Source: Micavibrio sp. UBA6212 (lineage in GTDB: Bacteria > Pseudomonadota > Alphaproteobacteria > Micavibrionales > Micavibrionaceae). Taken from it: DNA of 64,000 nucleotides. Each line of letters starts with the position of its first letter. Positions within the stretch are counted from its first letter, which is position 1. The DNA is taken from assembly GCA_002421905.1 (NCBI GenBank), contig DISK01000007.1, positions 25,827 through 89,826 of the forward strand, given 5' to 3'. Under the pieces are notes generated by a model that had not been told where the DNA came from, made no database searches, and worked only from the letters and a program-made list of their open reading frames with translations. Of this stretch, positions 8,278 to 15,361 are shown in pieces. Made by a program: the position numbers and the translations under genes.

Positions 8278-8345
8278 TATTTTTCTATTTTCTGTCTCTT
8301 GGTTAGGTGATTAAATTGTTTTGTTAGGTGTTAGTCTATCAGCCA

Positions 8346-8906
8346 TTAGTTTGTCTCCTTAGGTTTCTGACTGTTGAATGTTGCATAGGCTCCCACTGCT
8401 TGGGTTCCTAGTCCTGCTACCGCTCCTGCCAACGAAGGGCCGGATACAGGGTTGTAAGCATAAGACGCAACACGATCTTTATACTGAGCTGCATAGCCTT
8501 GCATATTAGCCTGAGACTGTCTCTTTTTGAACTCAGCTTCCTGCTTAAGTGCCGACCTGTAGTTTGCCTCTTGCTGGTCGTATTCTGCCATGAGCTGATC
8601 TATACTGGTTCCTTGAGATTGAACTGAGGACACGGCTGTTCCTTGTTTCTGGAGTCTCTCTCTGTGGATCCTTTGGGTTTCAAAAGAGTCTGCCTGTTGT
8701 TGTTCTAGGGCTTTTGATGTCTCTTGGTTTTGATTGAAGATAAGGGCGCTCTTGGCGTTAGCTTCTCCCTGTGCCTGTTGCTGAGCATTAAAATCGTTCT
8801 CAGCATTGGCTGCTTGTTGTTGTGCCATGTACTGGACACCTGTTGTCAGGGCCGAGAAGGCCATAGACGCATAAAAAGCTGTAGAAGCTGATATCGGTTC
8901 ACACAT
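8346..8906 (-). CDS. T7 gp14-like internal virion protein
   Basis: 186 aa. The N-terminus MCEPISASTAFYASMAFSA, a Gln/Ala-rich coiled stretch (YMAQQQAANAENDFNAQQQA) and a second helical part with RIHRERLQKQGTAVSSVQSQ are typical of the gp14 core/ejection protein of T7-like podoviruses. In T7 this protein sits in the internal core and is ejected into the host to help form the DNA channel. It directly follows the gp13-like gene (4-nt gap), as in T7. gp15 and gp16 are not present. Confidence 0.8.
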   Translation of the reverse strand: MCEPISASTAFYASMAFSALTTGVQYMAQQQAANAENDFNAQQQAQGEANAKSALIFNQNQETSKALEQQQADSFETQRIHRERLQKQGTAVSSVQSQGTSIDQLMAEYDQQEANYRSALKQEAEFKKRQSQANMQGYAAQYKDRVASYAYNPVSGPSLAGAVAGLGTQAVGAYATFNSQKPKETN

Positions 8907-8910
8907 TAGT

Positions 8911-9411
8911 TTATTGTACCTTTGCGAATTGGTAAAACACTACTGACGGATCAGCGAGTGTTGTTGTTCCATAGAATGTCACTCCCAAAGCCTTGAGCCA
9001 TTTAATATGAATGGTGTTTCTTTCATCTACACTGTTGACCAGTAAGGGACGAATGGAGTGGAAGAAGTCAAATACTCTAGGGGCTAGCTTTAAGACCAGC
9101 TCGCTATGAGGGGCCGCCTCATCAGTAAACAAAGCGAAGATTGTTCCCTGTAGGCTCTTCTTCTGAGGGAATATCCCAAAGATACCTATAGGTTCTCCTT
9201 GAGGTGATAACGCTGTGTAGCATGTATGGGGGCATGTAAAGGCCATATAGGTTAGGGCTTCTGAGGCTGTTCTATTTGAGGAGACCTCAAGAGACGCTCT
9301 ATCTTCCTTTCTCATGTGGGAGGCAACATATTCGATGTCTCCTATCAGGGCCTTTCTTATTAGGCCTGTCCTCAATAGTCTGGCCTCTTTGGTCTTTTGT
9401 TTCTTGTTCAT
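8911..9411 (-). CDS. T7 gp13-like internal virion protein (DUF2833, GNAT-like)
   Basis: 166 aa. The pattern of polar N-terminus, SPQGEPIGIFGIFPQ, then IFALFTDEAAPHSELVLKLA and a late NTIHIKWLKALGVTFYG follows T7 gp13, whose end reads N-T-S-H-I-R-F-L-K-x-I-G-A. In T7 it is needed for core assembly; the fold is acetyltransferase-like, without known catalysis. It pairs with the gp14-like gene and is the close relative of the first domain of the fusion protein at 6646-8277, so a duplication within the element is likely. Confidence 0.8.
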   Translation of the reverse strand: MNKKQKTKEARLLRTGLIRKALIGDIEYVASHMRKEDRASLEVSSNRTASEALTYMAFTCPHTCYTALSPQGEPIGIFGIFPQKKSLQGTIFALFTDEAAPHSELVLKLAPRVFDFFHSIRPLLVNSVDERNTIHIKWLKALGVTFYGTTTLADPSVVFYQFAKVQ

Positions 9412-9539
9412 TTTTTCTCTTTCGTCACGTTGTTGAGTTCAAGTTATTTCCCGAGGATTTTCCTCTCTCGGATAAGGGTGCTTAACCCGTTTTCAGGGTG
9501 TTCTGTAGGGGGGCACTCAAGGCCTTGCCCATGAGCATC

Positions 9540-9603
9540 TTTTCAGTTTTCTCCTGTACTAGGGTGGGGGTTTTTAGAATATCATTAAAAACCAATACCT
9601 TAG
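9540..9603 (-). repeat. 64-bp island repeat, copy 1 (candidate phage promoter)
   Basis: 61 of 64 positions match 11178-11241. Read on the minus strand it contains AAAACCCCCACCCTAGTACA followed by GGAGAAAACTG. This is laid out like a T7-class promoter, whose -12 to +6 part is typically a C-rich block, an ACTATA-like block and GGGAGA. It lies 129 bp before the gp13-like gene. The promoter reading is inference, supported by the phage RNA polymerase remnant in the same element. Confidence 0.6.
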
Positions 9604-9880
9604 GACTGACCCTAAAACATAGGGATGCAATGCTGGGAATTGAGGGGTGAAAACCTGTTAGGAGAACCTTTTAGAAATACCCAATTGATTGGTCAAAGAG
9701 AAGTTCCTAAAAAGGAATCTTCTAAGTTTATTGGGTCTTGTTTTCTTGTCCTGCTTAGTTCTGAACTTAAGGTCAGGGGTTTGGCAAAAAATGAAGCCTA
9801 CTCTCAGGCCTCATAAGGTTATAACTCTAGGGGGCTATGTAAGTATGCTTTGGGTTGCTCCCTTAGTGTTTCTTTAGGTG

Positions 9881-9900
9881 CGCTAGAGGCTTGTCTAGCG
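9881..9900. other. Perfect 7-bp inverted repeat
   Basis: CGCTAGA (9881-9887) and TCTAGCG (9894-9900) around a 6-nt loop, 18 nt after the stop of the minus-strand gene ending at 9918. It may end that transcript, but there is no T-run. Confidence 0.4.
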
Positions 9901-9917
9901 GCTATACTCAGTTGGTT

Positions 9918-10271
9918 TTAGTCTTTAGTGTTAAAGGTTTCTTTGATGATGCCTTTGAGCGTAAAGCGGGACACCTCAACGATATCATGATTTTTCTTCA
10001 AGGCTTTCTTTGTGTGATACTCAATCCATATATGAATACGACCTAACCAGATCTCCCGTGAGCACTGAGGCTTGCCTTGGGACTGGGAGTAACGAGTGAA
10101 CATTATCTTCTCAGAGTCCTTGGGGCTATAGCATATTTCATCTTCAAGAGGGTTGTCATTCCAACGAGCAATAAAGACAAAGCCGCCTTTCTGAAGGGAG
10201 ACCTCCTTGAAGCTTAGTCCTATCTCTGGATCCCCGCATCCGCCCATATCATCTGTAAGTCTTAAATACAT
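9918..10271 (-). CDS. Island protein of unknown function
   Basis: About 117 aa from the ATG at 10271, preceded by AAAGGAAAC at good spacing; an earlier ATG at 10295 would put this site inside the gene. The sequence starts MYLRLTDDMGGCGDPEIGLS, is mixed in composition, and lacks membrane or signal segments. A central part (FVFIARWNDNPLEDEICY) and a Trp-rich part (EIWLGRIHIWIEYHTKKA) suggest a small globular protein. No family recognised. Confidence 0.55.
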   Translation of the reverse strand: MYLRLTDDMGGCGDPEIGLSFKEVSLQKGGFVFIARWNDNPLEDEICYSPKDSEKIMFTRYSQSQGKPQCSREIWLGRIHIWIEYHTKKALKKNHDIVEVSRFTLKGIIKETFNTKD

Positions 10272-10357
10272 TTTTAGTTTCCTTTCATAGATCAAGGCCG
10301 TTTGGTTATCGGTCAGTGGAATGTTACGGCCTCAAAGAACATCCCCCGAAACTTGGG

Positions 10358-10987
10358 TTATGGCTTTATGTTCTTCTTGTCTGGGGCTTCTATTGGTTTT
10401 TCCTGAACAAAGCCTTCACGCCCCCCGTAAGACTTCATATGGCGATAGAGAGTTGAAGGGGCAATCCTCAGAGTCTTTGCTGCTTGCTTCACTGTTCTGT
10501 CTGGATCTTTCAGCAAGGCTCTAGCGTCTTGCAGTTTGTCTATGCTGACTTCTACAGGTCGGCCTAAGAGTTTCCCCTTAGCTTTGGCTGCTGCTAGTCC
10601 GGCTTGTGTCCTCTCTATAATCAAGGACTTCTCCAGCTCCCCCAGAGCCCCCATGACTGTATAGAAGAACTTTCCCATAGCCGTGGATGTATCAATCTTT
10701 TCAGTGATTGAATGGAAGTGTGCGTTCTTAGCTTTGAGTTTTTCGATTGTGTCGATAACGATCCGTGTGGATCTTGCCAAGCGATCTAGTTTCCACACCA
10801 CCAGAGTGTCATCCTCTCGTATCATGTCCAAAGCCCTTTCGAGTTCTGGTCTATCTCTTTGCCCACCTGAGGCCTTCTCTTCAAAGATCCGGTCACACCC
10901 TTCTTTCTTGAGGGCATTAATTTGCAGATCTAGGTTTTGGTCTTGGGTTGATACCCTAGCGTATCCTATCTTTAATGCCTTGGACAT
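10358..10987 (-). CDS. Serine recombinase (resolvase/invertase family)
   Basis: 209 aa from the ATG at 10987, which has AGGAG upstream. The resolvase domain shows the Ser nucleophile in YARVSTQDQNLDLQ, then FEEKASGGQRDRPELERAL and VVWKLDRLARS with the conserved Arg residues. A long helix with MGALGELEKSLIIERTQAGL follows. The C-terminal HTH_7 domain (TVKQAAKTLRIAPSTLYRHM) binds the site. It is related to Tn3-type resolvases and Pin-type invertases and could resolve or invert DNA within the element; no flanking inverted gix/hix-like pair was found. Confidence 0.93.
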   Translation of the reverse strand: MSKALKIGYARVSTQDQNLDLQINALKKEGCDRIFEEKASGGQRDRPELERALDMIREDDTLVVWKLDRLARSTRIVIDTIEKLKAKNAHFHSITEKIDTSTAMGKFFYTVMGALGELEKSLIIERTQAGLAAAKAKGKLLGRPVEVSIDKLQDARALLKDPDRTVKQAAKTLRIAPSTLYRHMKSYGGREGFVQEKPIEAPDKKNIKP

Positions 10988-11177
10988 ATCATAAACTCCT
11001 ATAAGTCTCATCACCTTACATTATCGGAATAGTAATTACAAGACTAATAAATAGGAGCTTAACATTCAATGTTTTAGGTTTGGCTTTTGGTTGGCCCTGA
11101 CGGCTTCTATAAACGGAGGTATATCGGAATAGGTATAAGGTGGACAGGATCATTCTTAGCCTGTTTTATGCGCTGAT

Positions 11178-11241
11178 TTTTCAGTTTTCTCCTGTACTAG
11201 GATGCGGGTTTTTAGAATATCATTAAAAAACAATACCTTAG
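11178..11241 (-). repeat. 64-bp island repeat, copy 2 (candidate phage promoter)
   Basis: Differs from copy 1 at three positions. On the minus strand it reads AAAACCCGCATCCTAGTACA then GGAGAAAACTG. It lies about 190 bp before the serine recombinase, the next leftward gene. Confidence 0.6.
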
Positions 11242-11267
11242 TCACCACCTAAATCACTCCCTAAACA

Positions 11268-11531
11268 TCACTTCAGACTAACTCTTATTGAGGTCGTATT
11301 CTTACCCTTCATCCTAGCAGCTCTGATTGCCATTTCTGGAGACATGCCCATAGCAAGGCCGTCGATTGACATACCGGATCTCCCCATGAATGCCTCAAGT
11401 TCAGCCCTAAGGAGTCTCTGTTTACGTTCCTCCTGCTTCTTGTCTTCAGTGGGGACTTGGAAGAAACAAAGGCGCGCTGGGGCTGCTATAAAAAGACACC
11501 CCACCCCATGGGGAAGATTCGCTTTGACCAC
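11268..11531 (-). CDS. Possible small island protein
   Basis: An 87-aa frame. The middle (EDKKQEERKQRLLRAELEAF) looks like a real charged helix and the end (MSPEMAIRAARMKGKNTTSI) is basic. No family recognised. The first 25 residues look poor, so the true start may be internal or the gene may be a decayed phage fragment. Copy 3 of the promoter-like box lies 70 bp upstream. Confidence 0.4.
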   Translation of the reverse strand: MVKANLPHGVGCLFIAAPARLCFFQVPTEDKKQEERKQRLLRAELEAFMGRSGMSIDGLAMGMSPEMAIRAARMKGKNTTSIRVSLK

Positions 11532-11600
11532 ACTAACGCATACCCTTTAATATTTTTGTGATAAATTTTAGCCGCATATAGGGTCATGAAATGCTTGTGG

Positions 11601-11620
11601 TGTACTAGGGTGGGGGTTTT
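11601..11620 (-). repeat. Third, partial copy of the promoter-like box
   Basis: These 20 bp are identical to 9555-9574 in copy 1 and cover only the core AAAACCCCCACCCTAGTACA on the minus strand. The flanks do not match, so this core is the conserved unit. It lies 70 bp before the small frame at 11268-11531 and just after the RNA polymerase remnant. Confidence 0.55.
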
Positions 11621-11639
11621 CAAACTTAACTTCTGAAGT

Positions 11640-11945
11640 TTAAGCAAAAAAGAACTTAGAGTTCAACACCTTAGCCAGTTCTAAAGTCCCTCTTTTGAGA
11701 TCCTCAGGCAACTCCTCAATTTTATCCTCAGGCAACATCTTCAGCATGTCCAGTTTGAACTGATTAAGAACGTCATGATTTTCGTACATGTCCACGAATG
11801 ATTTTCTGAGGATGTGACTAAAGCTTTCCGTGAGTGCAGCGTGGGTTCCAAAACTATCGTGGATCATGGCAAAGTTGGAGATGCTCATTCCTGACTCATA
11901 GAAGGGCGTACAGTGGCTTATTATTTTCTGAGCAGGGTTTTTACC
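11640..11945 (-). pseudogene. C-terminal remnant of a T7-like single-subunit RNA polymerase
   Basis: The last 80 residues align with the end of T7 RNA polymerase: SNFAMIHDSFGTHAA against E-S-F-A-L-I-H-D-S-F-G-T; FVDMYENHDVLNQF against V-D-T-Y-E-S-C-D-V-L-A-D-F; and the end ELAKVLNSKFFFA against L-R-D-I-L-E-S-D-F-A-F-A. The catalytic Asp of HDSFG (Asp812 in T7) and the terminal FxFA are kept. The matching frame continues upstream of the only ATG (11888) to a stop at 11946-11948, so this is a fragment cut at its N-terminus. All other polymerase domains are gone. It cannot be an active polymerase alone. Confidence 0.85.
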
Positions 11946-11984
11946 TCAGGAGTACTTCAGCGTATCTGAGGACTCACTATGGAG

Positions 11985-12458
11985 CTACTGTGATGTTTCA
12001 TTGGGGCTAGGATTATTCTGAGTCTGATCCTTGAAGACCCTTTGTTCGAATTTATCAATCAGAGCGTACAGAGCCGCTGCCCGAACAGTGTCATTGTTTC
12101 TGATAAAATCAGCGTAACGTCTGACCATAGACTTGTATATCCTGAGTGTGCAGTGTTCCTTTGTCTTGTCTTGAAGGAAGATGCCCGTAAGGATTGAGGT
12201 TAAGGTAAATATCGCAAAAGTTGCTATGCCCGCCCCGCTAAAGTAAGAGGCTGTAGAAATAAGGATTACAATTGAAACCCAAGTCAGCAAAGTGAAGTTA
12301 GTGTGCTCAGGTGGGGTGATAGCGTCCTGAAATCCTGTTGGGCTATCCGTATCCGATAACAGTTTGCCAATTGTGAGCGTCATTCCATTCATCTGGAGAT
12401 TATACCTGAAAGCAATCGCCATTATGATTGCAAGAATATAGAAGACACTGTCACTCAT
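11985..12458 (-). CDS. Island membrane protein, unknown
   Basis: 157 aa from an ATG preceded by GGGGGAAG; a longer frame starts at 12497. There are three hydrophobic segments (VFYILAIIMAIAF, FTLLTWVSIVILISTASYF, GIATFAIFTLTSILTGIFL) and then a soluble helical tail with RIYKSMVRRYADFIRNNDTV. It is the first gene inside the right end. No family recognised; a cargo role such as superinfection exclusion is only a thought. Confidence 0.55.
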   Translation of the reverse strand: MSDSVFYILAIIMAIAFRYNLQMNGMTLTIGKLLSDTDSPTGFQDAITPPEHTNFTLLTWVSIVILISTASYFSGAGIATFAIFTLTSILTGIFLQDKTKEHCTLRIYKSMVRRYADFIRNNDTVRAAALYALIDKFEQRVFKDQTQNNPSPNETSQ

Positions 12459-12578
12459 TGAACTTCCCCCGATAGTTAGTCTTAAAGGTTCGAACAATGC
12501 ATTTAATCATAGATTCTCTTGCATGGAAACTGGGTGCTATAGGGTTGGAGTGCTTCTCACACAAGAGTGTCTTGAATT

Positions 12579-12600
12579 TGTTACACTGGGGTGTTACACT
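12579..12600 (+). promoter_or_regulatory. Paired TGTTACACT repeats, likely integrase arm-type sites (right)
   Basis: TGTTACACT at 12579-12587 and 12592-12600, again with a 13-nt period and the same orientation as the pair at 3542-3563, about 60 bp inside attR. Confidence 0.6.
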
Positions 12601-12661
12601 GGAGGCAGTTTTAAGCGGACTAAGTTATTGATTTATAACAATTTAGTGTATGACTCTCGAA

Positions 12662-12682
12662 ATCCCGATTGGGTCCACCACT
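12662..12682 (+). repeat. Right attachment site (attR)
   Basis: 21 bp identical to attL at 3462-3482, a duplicate of the tRNA-Ala 3' end including CCA. Beyond 12682 the host acyltransferase gene follows, ending at 12733. Confidence 0.92.
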
Positions 12683-12732
12683 TCCTTAAAATATCACAGT
12701 TTGAGCAATCGGGTGAATCCAAGATCGTCCGG

Positions 12733-14670
12733 TTAGTTCTTGCGTTCTTGCTTGTTCATAAACTCAATCAGATGCCCCCCGAGATAAAGGCCGCCATACT
12801 GGTTCAAATGATCGACATCCAGATATAAAAAATGGCCGTCCTGATCAAAAGCTGTGTGCATATGAGGTAAGGGATCGAAATAAGAAATGCGATATTTGCC
12901 AAGGGCAGGGACAAAATCGGAGAGTGTTGGTTCCAGTTCTCTATCACTAAATTCTTGATCTATAGACAGGCAGCTTTCGGCTGTTTCCTTGCGCGGGATC
13001 AATTTGGTAATCAGCAGATGGTTTTTGACCATGCAGTTATGCGGGTGTTGTTTGAAGATGGGGACGCTTCCCAGAAAAACAGTTTCTTTGTGAAGTTGCG
13101 AGAGATCAGACAGGGAGGTTTCTATGTCCTTATTGATTTTAGGAAGTTTCAGGCTCAAGAAAACATATTTGACGGATTTTTGTGCCGAGAGAGTCTTATA
13201 AAATTCATCACGAATATTCATGCAGTCCGTATCAATCGTGCCATCGCGCATTGGCGGATTCTCACTTCTAACCCATGCCTGACAGGCTCCACGCATAATC
13301 AAACGCACGGTGTATCCTTTTGATTGTGCCCATTTAAGTACAGCAGGTGTGTAGTGGGATGCGTGAGAGTCTCCGCTTAATATCACCTCATATTTGTCTT
13401 TGTTGGGGCCAATGACGCAGTCATTAAGGTTAAAAGCGCTGCCCGGAGAGGCGCAAAGCTCGAACAGGTTGTTCGGCGCGGTTTCAACGGGGTCAAGTTT
13501 ATAGGTGACGCGCCAATTGGACTCGGCGGCCCGTTTCATAACATTCGAAGAAAGAATGAAAACCGTTACGATTAAAAGGCCGGAAAAAATAATCCGCTTG
13601 GGGTGGATGGTGATCTTGCTGGTTGGCTGTTCAATCCATTTATAGGACGCAGCAGCAAAAATAAAGGAGGCCAGAGCAATGCCAATTTGTTGCGGAATGG
13701 TCAGGGATTCTTCAACGGAACCGGTATCAGCCATTTTGAAGAATATAATGAGCGGCCAATGCCAAAGATAAAGGGAGTAGGAAATCAGGCCTGTCCAGAC
13801 CAACGCTTTATTTGAGAGGGCATGGTGAATGATTCCGGTTTTCTGTTGGGCAGAATATATGATAAGCCCTGCACCAAGACATGGCAGTAAGGCCCAAATG
13901 CCGGGAAAGGTTTTCTGGTCAGTCAGCAGAACGGCCAGAATAATCAGGATTAATCCCGAAAGGGATGCGAGGTTGATATGCTGTGCTTTTGTGAGAGGAG
14001 GTATAATTCGTAGGGCTATGATCCCGCCTAAAGCCAGTTCCCATGCGCGGGCGTGAAGCAAGTAGAATGCATGTAAGGGGGTAGTCTGAAGCAGATACTC
14101 GCTTAATCCCAGACTGAGAAAAAAGAGTGCTGTGAGTGTTACATATATTTTTTTCAAACCCAGAAATTTATAGGAAAAATATAATAAAAATGGCCAGACA
14201 AAATAGAATTGCTCTTCGACACCCAAAGACCATGTGTGCAGCAAGGGAGAGGCTTCGTGGCGCAGGGCGAAGTAATCAACGGTTTTGCTGAATAAAATAT
14301 TAGATGCTTGGGCGCTGGCAAACCGGAAATCCTTAAAGAATGCTCTGAACTCTGAAGGCCCGAGCAAAAAGATGGCTGCGATGGCTGACGCGGATAGCAT
14401 TACAAATAGGGCAGGGAAAATCCGTCTGATTCGTCTGGCATAGAATCTGGCAAAGGAAAAATTTTTGTCTTTGATCTCGTTGGCGATGATTTGGGTAATC
14501 AGGAATCCGGATATGACAAAAAATATGTCCACACCGACAAAACCACCCTTGAGCAGGTTCGGATTCAAGTGGAAGCAGAGAATAATCAAAACAGCAAGTC
14601 CCCTTAACCCATCAATAAACTGGATGCGTTGGGTTTTCTGGGGTGGGGGTTGATTCGCTGGGTTAGACAT
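12733..14670 (-). CDS. Acyltransferase-3/SGNH O-acetyltransferase (OafA/YrhL type)
   Basis: 645 aa. The N-terminal 350 residues are an acyltransferase-3 domain with about ten membrane helices, containing IDGLRGLAVLIILCFHLNPN (catalytic His) and GVDIFFVISGFLITQII. The C-terminal periplasmic part is an SGNH esterase/transferase-like domain with VILSGDSHASHYTPA (Ser) and a final DVDHLNQYG block (Asp, His). Such fusions O-acetylate surface polysaccharide or peptidoglycan with acyl groups moved across the inner membrane. The target is unknown. It is the first host gene after the element. Confidence 0.9.
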   Translation of the reverse strand: MSNPANQPPPQKTQRIQFIDGLRGLAVLIILCFHLNPNLLKGGFVGVDIFFVISGFLITQIIANEIKDKNFSFARFYARRIRRIFPALFVMLSASAIAAIFLLGPSEFRAFFKDFRFASAQASNILFSKTVDYFALRHEASPLLHTWSLGVEEQFYFVWPFLLYFSYKFLGLKKIYVTLTALFFLSLGLSEYLLQTTPLHAFYLLHARAWELALGGIIALRIIPPLTKAQHINLASLSGLILIILAVLLTDQKTFPGIWALLPCLGAGLIIYSAQQKTGIIHHALSNKALVWTGLISYSLYLWHWPLIIFFKMADTGSVEESLTIPQQIGIALASFIFAAASYKWIEQPTSKITIHPKRIIFSGLLIVTVFILSSNVMKRAAESNWRVTYKLDPVETAPNNLFELCASPGSAFNLNDCVIGPNKDKYEVILSGDSHASHYTPAVLKWAQSKGYTVRLIMRGACQAWVRSENPPMRDGTIDTDCMNIRDEFYKTLSAQKSVKYVFLSLKLPKINKDIETSLSDLSQLHKETVFLGSVPIFKQHPHNCMVKNHLLITKLIPRKETAESCLSIDQEFSDRELEPTLSDFVPALGKYRISYFDPLPHMHTAFDQDGHFLYLDVDHLNQYGGLYLGGHLIEFMNKQERKN

Positions 14671-14763
14671 GAAAGGTAGTCTAAAAGAAAATTTGGGCTT
14701 TTGAAGTCATAATATCGTTCTTCTCTTTTTTTTCTTGCTGCGTTGTCGGTGAAAGACGGTATA

Positions 14764-15348
14764 ATGATCCCCATGGCAACACAATCCCATTCATCCTATC
14801 TGACCGGAAAGCTTTTGCTGGCCATGCCCTCTATGGGTGACTCGCGCTTCCACCATGCGGTTATTTTTGTTATTTCTCACCACGCGCTGGGGGCAATGGG
14901 CTTGATTGTCAACTCCCCTGTTCAGGACTTTACATTTGATCAGTTGATGAAAGAAGCCGGATTAGCAGATATACCGATTAAACGTAGCGGTGTCGTGCTG
15001 TTAAATGGGGGGCCGGTGGAAATACAACATGGGTTTTTATTGCATACGTCCGACTATACTCAGGAAAATACAATCGAGGTTAATGCGGGGCTGTCAGTGA
15101 GTGCCAGTCTTGACGCGTTACAGGCTTTTGCTGGTGGGCAGGTTCCTAAAGAAGGTTTGCTCGCGCTGGGGTATGCCGGCTGGGGATCAGGGCAGTTAGA
15201 GCAGGAATTACAGGACAATGCGTGGAGTGTCGTGGATTCCGATTACGAAATTTTGTTTAATACGCCGTTGGAGGATCGTTGGGAGCGTGCTTTTAGCCGT
15301 TTGGGTGTCGATCCGTCTCTGATGTCGCATGAAGCAGGCCGCGCTTAG
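14764..15348 (+). CDS. YqgE/AlgH family protein (DUF179)
   Basis: About 194 aa. The signature GKLLLAMPSMGDSRFHHAVI, then HHALGAMGLIVNSP, LLNGGPVEIQHGFLLH and LALGYAGWGSGQLEQEL cover the whole family length. YqgE/AlgH proteins are widespread; AlgH affects alginate transcription in Pseudomonas, but the molecular activity is unsettled. The ATG at 14764 follows AAAGACGG; the ATG at 14773 is an equal alternative and a TTG at 14743 is less likely. It is divergent from the acyltransferase and converges on the M16 peptidase. Confidence 0.9.
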   Translation: MIPMATQSHSSYLTGKLLLAMPSMGDSRFHHAVIFVISHHALGAMGLIVNSPVQDFTFDQLMKEAGLADIPIKRSGVVLLNGGPVEIQHGFLLHTSDYTQENTIEVNAGLSVSASLDALQAFAGGQVPKEGLLALGYAGWGSGQLEQELQDNAWSVVDSDYEILFNTPLEDRWERAFSRLGVDPSLMSHEAGRA

Positions 15349-15361
15349 AAATCCAGCTTTA

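Larger units (their letters stand above)
9412..9917. other. Non-coding stretch of the island
   Basis: No convincing gene. It holds one full copy of the 64-bp repeat (9540-9603), short hairpins near 9450-9500 (CCGAG/CTCGG, GGGT/ACCC) and a perfect 7-bp stem at 9881-9900. Two plus-strand open frames here (9625-9816, 9689-9877) look random and have no ribosome-binding site in the right place. Confidence 0.6.

Noticed and set aside
9625..9877. Two small plus-strand frames in the island gap
   Set aside because: No ribosome-binding site, no family pattern, and they lie next to the promoter-like repeat in what looks like non-coding DNA.
11640..11888. The 82-aa frame as an intact small gene
   Set aside because: Its similarity to the end of phage RNA polymerase extends upstream of the ATG, so a truncated relic is more likely than a gene of its own.
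12523..12828. 101-aa plus-strand frame across the right att site
   Set aside because: It runs through the integrase-site repeats and attR into the antisense of the acyltransferase, with no protein-like pattern.
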